A stretch of DNA of 64,000 nucleotides, from contig CAWIGL010000003.1 in NCBI GenBank assembly GCA_963835595.1, forward strand, positions 310,001 to 374,000, written 5' to 3'. Under the pieces are notes generated by a model, which worked only from the letters and a program-made list of their open reading frames with translations, was not told the DNA's origin and searched no databases. Both the position numbers and the translations under genes were made by a program. Source of the stretch: CAWEPK01 sp963835595 (lineage in GTDB: Bacteria; Desulfobacterota; Syntrophorhabdia; Syntrophorhabdales; WCHB1-27). Below, in pieces: positions 56,198 to 64,000 of the stretch (the first letter of the stretch is position 1; every line of letters begins with the position of its first letter).

Positions 56198-58047
56198 TTA
56201 AGCCCTCACCCCGGCGGGCCGCGCCTTTTTCTTCTTACTGTGGCCGGCGCTTTTTGCAGTCGCGGCCCGGCTTTTTGCCCGCACTTTCTTAACCGTACGG
56301 TACGAAGCCGCCCGCGCGCCCTTCCCGCTTGAGGCATGGCGCTTATTCAGCTCCGGCCTCGCCTTCGGCCGGGTCCGCTCTTTCTTCACCACCTGGGTCT
56401 CTTTAAGCACGGCGGGCTCGATGCCGTACTTGGCGCGGACCCTCGCAAGGGCCTCAGCCTCGACTGACGTGTCGTATTCTTTTCTCGGCTCGGAGACGGC
56501 AGCCACCTGGATGACCTCCGGCCGCGCCGAAGGCTGAGCCTGCGGCCCGGGCTGCGGCTGCGGCTCGGAGTGCGCCGAGGGCTGGGGCTGCGGTGCCGGC
56601 TGCGCGTGCGGCTCCGGCTGTAAACGTGCCTCGGTCTGCCCGCGCGGCTCCGGCTGCGCCGCCGCCACTTCCCTGGCCGCCACTTCCTTGCCGGCCTTCT
56701 CACGCGCCGCCGTCCCTTCCCTGCCCGCCGTCTCGCGGGCTGCCAGCATCGTCTCCCGCCCGCCGTAGAACCTGGGGATGTAGACGACAGCGCCGGCCTT
56801 CGCCTTTATCTCCCGGTCGCACGTGTTGACGAGCATGAGGTCGTCGATGCCCACGTCGTACTTATCCATGACTACCGCGAGGCGGTCCTTCTTTTTGAAC
56901 GTGTACGTCGTCGCCTCCCGCACCCTCTTTTCCGTCCTCAGTGAGGCCGCGAGGGCCGCGCGGAACCGATCCGCAGCGGTAGAATCGGGCAGCCTGATCG
57001 TATACGTCTCGACGTCCGGCGGGGTGATGCTCGTCAGGAGCTCCGGGTTGAGCACCCTCAATGAATCGACGTCGGTCGATGCGGCGCGCGCCACTGCTTC
57101 GAGCGGCACGCCGCCGGGCACCACTTCGCTCACGGTCTTGATCGGCTGGTCGTAGTCGATGCCCGTAAATCCGAATTTCTCCGGGCTTTTGGCGACAAGG
57201 GCGGCTGCGATGAGCCTCGGTATGTACTCCCGCGTCTCCCTCGGCAGCGTATTATATTTCGTGAGCTCCCAGAAGTCGCCCGTCCCGTGCATCTCAACGG
57301 ACCTTTCGATCCTCTTCTCGCCCGCGTTATAGGCAGCAGCAGCGAGGTACCAGGAGCCGAACTGGTTGAAAAGGTCTTTCAGGTAGAGGGCCGCGGCCAC
57401 AGTCGATTTCTCCGGGTCCCTTCTCTCGTCAACCCAGTGGCTTACCCGCAGTCCGTACCTGCCCCCCGTCTCGTAAATGAACTGCCACGGCCCGCACGCC
57501 TTCATGGCGGAATACGCCTTAGGGTTGAAGCCGCTCTCGATCATGGCGAGGTAGATGAGGTCTTCGGGCAGCCCGTGCCGCCGCATGATCTCCCTTATCA
57601 TGGGAACATACCGGCGCGAGCGCCGCAGCCAGTTGGCAAAAACCTTCCTCTTTTCGGTTGTGTAATACCTTACGAAGTATTGGACTGCGTCGTTGAGGAC
57701 GATGGGTATGTCGAACTGCTTCAGGTAATCGTCGGTGAGGAGCGCGCTCAGGTCTGCGTCGCCCTCACCCCTGCGGTAAAGCGAATAGGCGTCTGCCTGG
57801 CCGCCCCCGTTGTTGGCGCGAAGGACGGACTTATCGCTCCGCCCGGCCCTCGTCTTATCGCCCGGCGCGCCCGGCAGCGCCACGCCTCCCCCCCGCCCGA
57901 CGGCTCCGTCGCGTCCCCGGATAAGGCCACTTCGACGGGGCGCGACTGGAAAGAGCCGCTGCTTGAGCATCCGCCGGCAAAAAGGCAAAGAAGACCTGTC
58001 AGGAGGAACGTGCATCCGGCGGCTACGGGAAGCCGTATATGCGCCAT
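56198..58047 (-). CDS. mltD: Membrane-bound lytic transglycosylase D-like lipoprotein, one frameshift
   Basis: About 616 residues. True start MAHIRLPVAAGCTFLL at 58047 with lipobox FAGGCSSSG; a frame change near 57905 lies in a run of seven or more C/G. SLT domain: LPEDLIYLAMIESGFNPKAYS (catalytic glutamate in ESGF), ACGPWQFI, WYLAAAAYNAGEKRI. Two LysM-like segments (GVPLEAVARAASTDVDSLRVLNP; YTFKKKDRLAVVMDKYDVGIDDLMLVN). Then a long QPEP/QPQP low-complexity linker and a very basic tail (KKVRAKSRAATAKSAGHSKKKK) that could bind peptidoglycan or nucleic acid. Confidence 0.92.
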
Positions 58048-58305
58048 TCTCGCCAACACTTTCTGATAATAGAAGCGAATTGGCTTGCTGTCAATAAAAA
58101 AGTACATTTTTCTGTTGAAATAACAGAAAAAAATGCATTTTTGCACATACGATGCGATTGTGCAGCGCCTTGACTGCACTGGGAAAATCGATGCCGGGTG
58201 ACGAAAAGCCAGCGGGGAGTAAGGCCCGGATAAGTCGAAAGGCTCGGCGCTCTGCTATCCGGCGCGCCCCGCTGATCGGCACGCGCGGCTATTCCGCGAG
58301 TCCCG

Positions 58306-58740
58306 CTATTCGGCGGCCCCGGCCCGTTTGTGGCAGTTTTTGCAGGGCTGGAAATCGTTGCTGTGGTGGCAGGCCGTGTAGCACCACTCGACGTCGGGCC
58401 TGGGCTGCGCCTTGATCCGCGCCGCATCCGGGGGGATGGCGTGCGGCTCGTGGCAGCTCGTGCACTCGGGGACTCCCGTTGCCTCCCTGTCGGTGTGCGG
58501 CACGTAGACGTGGGGGTTTATCCGCTCTCCGCCCGGCGCTGCGTATGCGGCGGGTGCGCCGGCGAGCTTCTCATAGGGTCCGTGGCACTTGAGACAGACC
58601 TCTTTGGAGACGGCCGCCCCGCCCTCCGGCGCCGTCTGCGCAAGCGCAGGCAAGGGACCGCTCTTCACGATTGCGGCAAAGGCCGCAGCCCACAGGCACA
58701 GACCGATAAGAAAGATGAAGTAGCGTTTCGGCGTCTTCAT
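58306..58740 (-). CDS. Exported multihaem cytochrome c
   Basis: 144 residues with an N-terminal signal anchor (YFIFLIGLCLWAAAFAAIVKS). Four haem motifs: CLKCH (49-53), CTSCH, the unusual CYTACHH (CX3CH), and CKNCH. Extra histidines (HGPYEKL, HVYVPHTD, HEPHAIPP) supply distal ligands. Periplasmic electron carrier. The ATG overlaps the fmt stop by 4 bp (ATGA), so it is co-translated with the formylation genes. Confidence 0.9.
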   Translation of the reverse strand: MKTPKRYFIFLIGLCLWAAAFAAIVKSGPLPALAQTAPEGGAAVSKEVCLKCHGPYEKLAGAPAAYAAPGGERINPHVYVPHTDREATGVPECTSCHEPHAIPPDAARIKAQPRPDVEWCYTACHHSNDFQPCKNCHKRAGAAE

Positions 58741-59681
58741 GGCTGAGCAGGCAAGGCGGTCAACTTTTTTCCAGCGAGCTGCCTGTAGCCCCTGGCGAAG
58801 TCGGAGGCCGCCATCCTCTTCCTGTTCTCCATCTGCACCTCTTCGATGACTACGGAGCCGCTCCCTGCAGCGACCTCTATGCCTTCGGGCGAGGCGGAGA
58901 CGATATCGCCCGGCTCAGCCTTACGGGGATAGGCGGCTGCCGGCGCCCTGGCCTTGTAGACCTTCAACATCTTACCGTCGAGGAACGTGTAAGCGGTGGG
59001 CCACATGACGAACGCCTTGATCAGCCGCATGATCTCCCCGGCCGCCGCGCCCCAGTCGATCAGCCCCATCTCCTTCGTGACCATGCCCGTGTAAGTCGCC
59101 TGCCCCTCGTCCTGGCGCACGGCCCCCGCCATGCCGCCCGCCAATACCTTCTCCACGATCGGCGGCAATATCTCGGCGGCCCTCAGTGCGAGCCGGCGCG
59201 AGAGGGCGGCCGTATCCTCCTCCGGCCCCAGGGGCGTCTTCTCCTGGTAGAGTATGTCGCCTGCGTCCATGCGCTCCGTCATGCTGATGACCGTGATGCC
59301 CGTCTCTTTGTCCCCGTTGCGGACGGCCCACTGCATGGGCGATGGGCCCCGGTACTTCGGCAGCAGCGACGGATGGACGTTGATCGCGCCGGCGGAGGCC
59401 GCGTCGAGGAACCACCGGGGGATGATTAGGCCGAAGGAGACGACTACGAGGAGGTCCGGCCGGGGCTCTGCAAGCCTTCGCGCCTCATCGTCCTTGAAGG
59501 CGCCTATCTCCGCAAGGGGCAGGCCGGCACAGACCGCAGCCTGCTTCACCTCGTTGTCGTCGAGCAGGTATCCCCTGCCCTTCGGCTTCGCCTTCTTCGT
59601 GACGACCATCGAGACGGACGGGCGCAGGGCGAGCAGCGCAGGCACGGAGAAGCCGGACGAGCCAAAGAAGAGGAGCCTCAC
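58737..59681 (-). CDS. fmt: Methionyl-tRNA formyltransferase
   Basis: 314 residues. GTG start at 59681 overlapping the def stop (GTGA). RLLFFGSSGFSVPALLAL, INVHPSLLPKYRGPSPMQWAV (catalytic Asn-His region), VISMTERMDAGDILYQE and the C-terminal domain ...MVTKEMGLIDW, WPTAYTFLDGKMLKVYKA. Formylates initiator methionine; middle gene of def-fmt-cytochrome. Confidence 0.96.
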   Translation of the reverse strand: MRLLFFGSSGFSVPALLALRPSVSMVVTKKAKPKGRGYLLDDNEVKQAAVCAGLPLAEIGAFKDDEARRLAEPRPDLLVVVSFGLIIPRWFLDAASAGAINVHPSLLPKYRGPSPMQWAVRNGDKETGITVISMTERMDAGDILYQEKTPLGPEEDTAALSRRLALRAAEILPPIVEKVLAGGMAGAVRQDEGQATYTGMVTKEMGLIDWGAAAGEIMRLIKAFVMWPTAYTFLDGKMLKVYKARAPAAAYPRKAEPGDIVSASPEGIEVAAGSGSVVIEEVQMENRKRMAASDFARGYRQLAGKKLTALPAQP

Positions 59682-60172
59682 TTTTTCTCCTTGCCGTACT
59701 CCCTTTTGAAAAGCTGTTTCTTGACGGGGCTTAAGTGGTCGATGAAAAGGATGCCGTCGAGGTGCTCGACCTCGTGCTGCACGGCCCTTGCGAGCAGGCC
59801 GGTGCACTCCACCTGGAACGCCTTGCCCTCGACGTCCGCGCCGCTTACGACGGCTTTCTTCGCCCTTTTGACCGACTCGTAGAAGCCGGGGACCGAGAGA
59901 CACCCCTCTTCGGCCACGTCTTCGCCTTCCAGCCCGGCAATTGTCGGATTGATGATGACGATGGGCGCGCTCTCTTTTTCCGTGCCCGTATCGAGCGTGA
60001 TGACACGCAGGCAGACGCCGACCTGGTTGGCCGCGAGCCCTACCCCGTGCGCGGCGGTCATTGTATCTACCATGTCTTCGCACAGGCAGCGTACCTCGTC
60101 CGTGATCGCGTCCACCTTCCGCGCGACCCGCCGGAGCACGCTGTCTGGATGCGTTTTTATGCTACGAATCAC
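59678..60172 (-). CDS. def: Peptide deformylase
   Basis: 164 residues, removes the formyl group from nascent proteins. Metal and catalytic motifs GVGLAANQVG, EGCLSVPG and QHEVEHLDG are complete. Starts MIRSIKTHPDSVLRRVARKVD. First gene of the three-gene unit. Confidence 0.97.
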   Translation of the reverse strand: MIRSIKTHPDSVLRRVARKVDAITDEVRCLCEDMVDTMTAAHGVGLAANQVGVCLRVITLDTGTEKESAPIVIINPTIAGLEGEDVAEEGCLSVPGFYESVKRAKKAVVSGADVEGKAFQVECTGLLARAVQHEVEHLDGILFIDHLSPVKKQLFKREYGKEKK

Positions 60173-60534
60173 GACATATTCTAAAATGGAGGTGGGTTAT
60201 AGTCAAGGGCGGTTATGCCTGTGGGATACCGCCCGGCAGGGCGGTGGACGCCTCCAGTTGCGTTGAGCAGGTGCATACGGCGTTTTCTCTCGGCGGCTGG
60301 ACTCGCGACGCTGCGCGCTAAATCGACCTTTAACACAAACGTGCCCCTACCTCTCCTTGAGATATTATCGCTGCTACTTTATCACGAAATGGCCAGCAAG
60401 CCGCCCTAAGAGACAAGAACTCGGCGCAGGTAGTTTCTTCCTGTCATCCATATTTTTGTTTTTCTTGTTTTTCCTCTTGCACAGCCCCCCGTTGAAGTGG
60501 TAAAAGTGTGCAGATAGACCGCTATGAGGTTGGC
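60173..60534. other. Intergenic region holding the left inverted-repeat arm
   Basis: No gene seen between def and the small ORF at 60535. The 45-bp arm lies at 60287-60331; downstream of it the base composition becomes clearly AT-richer. Confidence 0.6.
60287..60331 (+). repeat. Left arm of a 45-bp inverted repeat
   Basis: Matches the reverse complement of 62777-62821 with one mismatch. Begins CTCTCGGCGGCTGGACTCG and ends TAAATCGACCTTT. Brackets the ImmA/DUF4411 island. Confidence 0.93.
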
Positions 60535-60774
60535 ATGTATCGTGACGGCAAGAGAAAGAGTGCCATTCTGATAAAGGAAAATGATAAAGATGCGCCGCGC
60601 TCCCTCAGAATGAATGAAATCTTTCGGGTATACATGATACGGAAAATGACCAAGATGAGCCAAGCGGCGGAACAAGCCATCTGGTTCTCGAACGAACAAC
60701 TGCATCCTTACATGACGAGCATGGGACAGGGGAGTGTCAATTCGGCGAGCGGAAGACGTGAACAGTTGGTATAA
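60535..60774 (+). CDS. Hypothetical small protein
   Basis: 79 residues from ATG 60535 (GAGGTTGG upstream); a GTG at 60508 would add nine codons. MYRDGKRKSAILIKENDKD, then FRVYMIRKMTKMSQAAEQAIWFSN. Charged and helical, no family recognised. Inside the inverted-repeat island just before the regulator/peptidase gene. Confidence 0.5.
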   Translation: MYRDGKRKSAILIKENDKDAPRSLRMNEIFRVYMIRKMTKMSQAAEQAIWFSNEQLHPYMTSMGQGSVNSASGRREQLV

Positions 60775-60775
60775 T
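60767..60775 (+). promoter_or_regulatory. Extended -10 box giving a leaderless mRNA (ImmA gene)
   Basis: TGGTATAAT, a perfect TATAAT with TGG extension, ends 6 nt before the ATG at 60782. No Shine-Dalgarno. Confidence 0.65.
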
Positions 60776-60781
60776 AGAGTT

Positions 60782-61948
60782 ATGGCAAGCATATCTGTAA
60801 AGCCGGTATTAATTCGATGGGCCAGAGAGCGGGCCGGCCTTTCTGTTGCGTTTTTGAGCAGCCACTTTCCAAAGTTGGAAATGTGGGAGCGCGGTGAGGC
60901 TCAGCCCACACTACATCAATTAGAAAATTTCGCCAAAAAGACTTCCACCCCTCTCGGCTACCTCTTCCTGTCTTCGCCACCCAAAGAAGTACTACCGGTT
61001 CCAGATCTTCGTACGATTCCAAAAGGTGTCAACGCTCGGCCCAGCCCAAACCTAATAGAAACTGTCCAAACAATGCAGAGGCGGCAAAGATGGATGAGCG
61101 AATACTTGATTGAACAAGGGCAAGAACCTCTTCCTTTCGTATCGTCCGAGAAGTTAGGCCGTGACACTAATAGAGTTGCAGCAGCAATAAGACAGTGGTT
61201 GGGCATTGCTCCTACCTGGGCAGCGGCAGAATCGTCCTGGACAAACGCGTTGCGTTTGTTAAGGTCGATGGTAGAAAAGATCGGCGTTCTTACGGTTTTT
61301 AACGGAGTAGTGGGCAACAATACCCATCGCAAACTCGATGTGGCAGAATTTAGAGGTTTTGTCCTTTGCGATCAGTACGCCCCCCTTATCTTTGTTAACA
61401 GCTCCGATGCCAAGGCCGCGCAGATGTTTACTCTGGCCCACGAGCTTGCACACTTGTGGATAGGGCGTGGCGCTGTTTTTAACCTTCGCATGCTCCAGCC
61501 TGCCGATGACGATCACGAAAGGTTCTGCGATTCCGTCGCCGCTGAATTTCTCGTTCCGCGAGAGGCTCTGCGAAACAGCTGGGCAGCCGTGAAGGGAATG
61601 GAAGATCCCTTTCAGAGCTTAGCTCAACAATTTAAGGTCAGTCCTTTAGTATCTGCGAGGAGAGCGCTTGATCTCGGCTTCATCAAGAAAGAAGAATTTT
61701 TTCAGTTCTATAATGCATATATGGAAGAGGTCCAACGCAAGGGTGATAGGCAAAAAGGTGGCGGAGATTTTTACATCAATCAGGACATGAGGATAGGAAG
61801 GCGATTTGCCGAAGCGGTATTCCGCGCGGCAAGAGAAGGTCGCCTGCTTTATCGTGACGCCTACCAGTTGACCGGTCTGAGCGGCGATACCTTCGATCGG
61901 TATGCTGGCCACCTGTGGGAAGGCCAACAACAGTATGCCCAGCGATAG
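60782..61948 (+). CDS. HTH-ImmA/IrrE fusion (Xre domain plus metallopeptidase)
   Basis: 388 residues. N-terminal Xre-type HTH at residues 8-60 (LIRWARERAGLSVAFLSSHFPKLEMWERGEAQPTLHQLENFAKKT in pattern). The ImmA/IrrE peptidase has HELAHLW (HExxH) and the distal FCDSVAAEFLVPREAL. Such COG2856 proteins act as repressor-cleaving regulators or antitoxins. Overlaps the DUF4411 gene by 14 bp. AT-rich composition relative to the chromosome. Confidence 0.93.
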   Translation: MASISVKPVLIRWARERAGLSVAFLSSHFPKLEMWERGEAQPTLHQLENFAKKTSTPLGYLFLSSPPKEVLPVPDLRTIPKGVNARPSPNLIETVQTMQRRQRWMSEYLIEQGQEPLPFVSSEKLGRDTNRVAAAIRQWLGIAPTWAAAESSWTNALRLLRSMVEKIGVLTVFNGVVGNNTHRKLDVAEFRGFVLCDQYAPLIFVNSSDAKAAQMFTLAHELAHLWIGRGAVFNLRMLQPADDDHERFCDSVAAEFLVPREALRNSWAAVKGMEDPFQSLAQQFKVSPLVSARRALDLGFIKKEEFFQFYNAYMEEVQRKGDRQKGGGDFYINQDMRIGRRFAEAVFRAAREGRLLYRDAYQLTGLSGDTFDRYAGHLWEGQQQYAQR

Positions 61949-62459
61949 AGTTTTTCTACTTGATGCAAATGTCTTCATCGAGGCCAAGAGACGGTATTAT
62001 GCATTTGATCTTTGTCCGGGATTCTGGGAATGCCTTATCTGGCACCATAATGGGACGTCCCGAGTTGTAAGCATCGACAGAGTTAAGGACGAATTGGAGC
62101 GCGGAGGTGACGATCTAAAGGCTTGGGTCACTTCGGACATGCCCTTAACCTGCTTTGCGCGCACGGACGTAAGGCCTGCGGTTGAACAATATGCGTTAAT
62201 TATGTCTTGGGTTCAGAACCACAACCAGTTCTTCCCGGAAGCAAAAGCAGAGTTCGCTGCAAGCGCCGATGGCTGGTTGATTGCGTACGCCAAGGTGAAT
62301 AGTATAGTGTTAGTTACCCACGAAGTACTTGCTCCAGACGCACGCCGAAAAGTGCCTATGCCGAACGTGTGCGAAGCATTTAGCGTAGCGTACATAGACA
62401 CCTTTGACATGCTCAGGGAATTGGAAGCGTCTTTTTCCTGGAATCACCATAATAGGTAG
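61935..62459 (+). CDS. DUF4411 family protein (PIN-like)
   Basis: 174 residues: MPSDRVFLLDANVFIEAKRRYYAFDLCPGFWECLI, the PIN-like first acidic residue in LLDANVF, and further acids (ASADGWLIAYAKV, VTHE). It is regularly found after an HTH-ImmA gene and is the presumed toxin of the pair. Coupled to it by overlap. Confidence 0.92.
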   Translation: MPSDRVFLLDANVFIEAKRRYYAFDLCPGFWECLIWHHNGTSRVVSIDRVKDELERGGDDLKAWVTSDMPLTCFARTDVRPAVEQYALIMSWVQNHNQFFPEAKAEFAASADGWLIAYAKVNSIVLVTHEVLAPDARRKVPMPNVCEAFSVAYIDTFDMLRELEASFSWNHHNR

Positions 62460-62776
62460 TGCGGGAAAAGCCCGATCAGATGTTAAAAGTGCAGATGTTG
62501 TCGGTAAACGCTCGCCTCCCCGCCACTTTCTGAAGGGGCATATGGGGCATCCCAGCCCTTGGCTTTCAAATCGCTTTCGCCGCCGCCCAAGGGATGCGCA
62601 GTATGCTCCGTTCGCGGCGGCAGCGGCTTGGGGCGGGCCTCGGCTTACAGTGAGCTAGAGTACTGGTATGAAGACTCGATCTTAGGATGAAAGCGTGCGT
62701 TGGCGAGCCCGGGGAGCGCGGACCACGCAGGCGACATGACTTTAGCGAGTCGCCTGCGTTCGCGAAAGCGGAGGCA

Positions 62777-62821
62777 AAAGGTCGATTTAACGCGCAGCGT
62801 CGCGAGTCCAGCCGCCGAGAG
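62777..62821 (-). repeat. Right arm of the 45-bp inverted repeat
   Basis: Reverse complement of 60287-60331 with one mismatch (A for G next to CGCGCAGCG). Confidence 0.93.
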
Positions 62822-62864
62822 CACATAGCAGTTAAGCCAGTCGCGACGCTACCGACCCCCGCCG

Positions 62865-62873
62865 TGATATAAT
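62865..62873 (+). promoter_or_regulatory. Extended -10 box giving a leaderless mRNA (radical SAM gene)
   Basis: TGATATAAT ends 6 nt before the TTG start at 62880. No Shine-Dalgarno. Confidence 0.55.
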
Positions 62874-62879
62874 AACCCC

Positions 62880-63626
62880 TTGACGCCACGAGAGATATAC
62901 GCCCGCTCCATCCTGTCCAAGTCCGGCATAGGGGGCATAGCTTACTGCATCAACCCGTATGTAGGCTGCGCGCACGCGTGCACGTACTGCTACGCAACCT
63001 TCATGCGCCGGTTTACCGGACACACGGAGCCCTGGGGCGCCTTCCTCGACGTAAAGATGAACAGCGCCGCCCTCCTGGCCAAACAGTTGAAAACGGCGCG
63101 CGAAGGGACCATCCTCATGGCCTCGGTCACGGACTGCTACCAGCCCGCCGAAGGCGAGTACCGCGTGACGCGCTCCTGCCTCGAAGTACTTGCCGGCAGC
63201 CCCCTGCCCGTCGAGGTCCTTACCAAATCGCCCCTCGTCCTGCGCGACCTCGACATCTTGAAGAAGATCCGCCGCCTGGAAGTGGGGCTTACCATTACGA
63301 CCGACGACGAGGCCGTAAGACGCATATTCGAGCCTGGCGCCCCACCCGTAAAGGCCAGGGTCGATGCCCTTGAGAGGCTTCACGGCGAGGGCATATCGAC
63401 TTATGCCTTCATCGGCCCCGTGCTGCCCCTCCACCCGGAGCGGCTCGCCGACCTGATACGCCCCCACGCGGACAGCGTCCTGATCGACAGGATGAACTAC
63501 ACGTTCAAGACAGCCGGCATTTACAGGCGGCACAGGCTCGACCCGTGGCTTGACGGTGGCTACGTCGGCGGCGCCATCGCACGGCTGGAGCGGGCGCTTG
63601 CGGAGAAGAGCATAACCGTCTGCTAG
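62880..63626 (+). CDS. Radical SAM protein, SPL/Rv2578c type
   Basis: 248 residues from TTG. REIYARSILSKSG, NPYVGCAHACTYCYATFMRRF (CX3CX2C with the YA extension), VTDCYQPAEGEYRVTR and the C-terminal SVLIDRMNYT. This is the SPL-like family of unknown substrate, widespread in anaerobes. Frame intact. Confidence 0.92.
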   Translation: MTPREIYARSILSKSGIGGIAYCINPYVGCAHACTYCYATFMRRFTGHTEPWGAFLDVKMNSAALLAKQLKTAREGTILMASVTDCYQPAEGEYRVTRSCLEVLAGSPLPVEVLTKSPLVLRDLDILKKIRRLEVGLTITTDDEAVRRIFEPGAPPVKARVDALERLHGEGISTYAFIGPVLPLHPERLADLIRPHADSVLIDRMNYTFKTAGIYRRHRLDPWLDGGYVGGAIARLERALAEKSITVC

Positions 63627-63703
63627 CCCCTCTATGCTCCGCCTCGAAGCGCCTTGACTCCGGCCGCTGCGGGACATATACTGCGCAGAGGGAGGAAGCA
63701 AAG

Positions 63704-64000
63704 ATGAGCCTGCGGGCCAAGACGATAACAGGCGCGTGCGCCGCTGCCGCAGTGCTGATCGCTTTCATCATCTGGCAGGGGTCGGCAGCCCCGCAAAGCG
63801 CCAATGCAGAAACGGACAACCACGCGAAAGGACAAACCGGCATGGACTGGCGGCACTTCAAGAAACCGAGCGACGCGGAGCTGAAAAAGATGCTGACGCC
63901 CTTACAGTACGAGGTGACGCAGAAGGAAGGCACGGAGCCGCCATTTGATAATGAGTACGATAAGAACTACAAGGAAGGCATTTACGTCGATATCGTCTCC
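63704..64000 (+). CDS. msrB: Peptide-methionine (R)-S-oxide reductase, 3' end cut by the window
   Basis: ATG at 63704 behind GAGGGAGGAAG. An N-terminal signal/anchor helix (ITGACAAAAVLIAFIIWQG) precedes KPSDAELKKMLTPLQYEVTQKEGTEPPFDNEYDKNY, the typical MsrB start; the zinc and catalytic cysteines lie beyond the edge. Exported or membrane-anchored MsrB, repairing oxidised methionine in the envelope. Confidence 0.9.
   Translation, partial: MSLRAKTITGACAAAAVLIAFIIWQGSAAPQSANAETDNHAKGQTGMDWRHFKKPSDAELKKMLTPLQYEVTQKEGTEPPFDNEYDKNYKEGIYVDIVS

Larger units (their letters stand above)
62460..62879. other. Intergenic region holding the right inverted-repeat arm and other short palindromes
   Basis: No gene. 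Besides the arm at 62777-62821 it holds a second palindrome (ACGCAGGCGAC...GTCGCCTGCG, about 62724-62762) and CGCAGTATGCTCCGTTCGCGG near 62597, reminiscent of the centre of the five-copy repeat family. Confidence 0.55.

Noticed and set aside
60406..60792. 128-codon minus-strand frame in the inverted-repeat island
   Set aside because: Overlaps the coherent plus-strand genes and promoter and has no start signals.

Overview
The window is GC-rich chromosomal DNA from a bacterium that looks like an anaerobic member of the Desulfobacterota (old Deltaproteobacteria). This is inferred from gene content: hybrid-cluster protein with a CRP/FNR regulator, a giant BadF-type acyl-CoA dehydratase activase, a CooT nickel protein, an Asp-ligated ferredoxin, a multihaem cytochrome, an orphan TRAP binding protein, and a small basic protein of a type I associate with Geobacter relatives. 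No rRNA or species marker is present, so the genus cannot be named.

Layout. 1-526: a cut-off membrane-anchored protein. 925-6829 (minus): a five-gene oligopeptide/dipeptide ABC transporter. 7055-10493: cyclophilin, HhH DNA glycosylase, a DUF3842-CooT pair, FmdB zinc ribbon, MarC and acylphosphatase. 10584-14724: the fused activase. 15006-16371: two toxin-antitoxin modules, the second bracketed by a duplicated piece of the next gene (a CBS-domain transporter, 16555-17855). 18304-24070: Smr, proC, pcm, flavin reductase, type 2 IPP isomerase, enoyl-CoA hydratase, cupin. 24715-29345: RNA helicase, nudC, a cytochrome b5/membrane fusion, dctP. 29677-32665: two M16 peptidases and a ferredoxin. 32856-36526: many very small membrane or stress-type proteins (PA2779, DUF1328, DUF3096, YtxH twice, DUF948) with an MBL hydrolase and an M50 protease. 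36809-40396: ferredoxin fusion, hcp and its divergent regulator. 40469-48243: aminotransferase, outer-membrane protein, lytic transglycosylase, radical SAM, IMP cyclohydrolase, a candidate 6S RNA, purD, leuB-like dehydrogenase. 48221-51732 (minus): two DNA-binding proteins, pseudouridine synthase, GalT-like protein, prepilin peptidase. 52035-53679: tRNA-Met, zinc ribbon protein, RNase HI, rnpB. 54095-54606: a MazF module. 54807-60172: lipoprotein, acetyltransferase, MltD, and a def-fmt-cytochrome c operon. 60287-62821: an AT-richer island with an HTH-ImmA/DUF4411 pair inside a 45-bp inverted repeat. 62880-64000: radical SAM and the start of msrB.

Three cross-cutting features stand out. (1) A palindromic intergenic repeat family (five copies, about 130-190 bp) has GGGGCCGG termini and a CATAC/GTATG central hairpin. 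(2) Several genes have an extended -10 box exactly 6 nt before the start codon and no Shine-Dalgarno, implying leaderless mRNAs. (3) About thirty single-base frameshifts fall in otherwise well-conserved genes, while neighbours are perfect; this reads as indel error in the assembly rather than real decay, and I annotate those loci as whole genes with the breaks noted.
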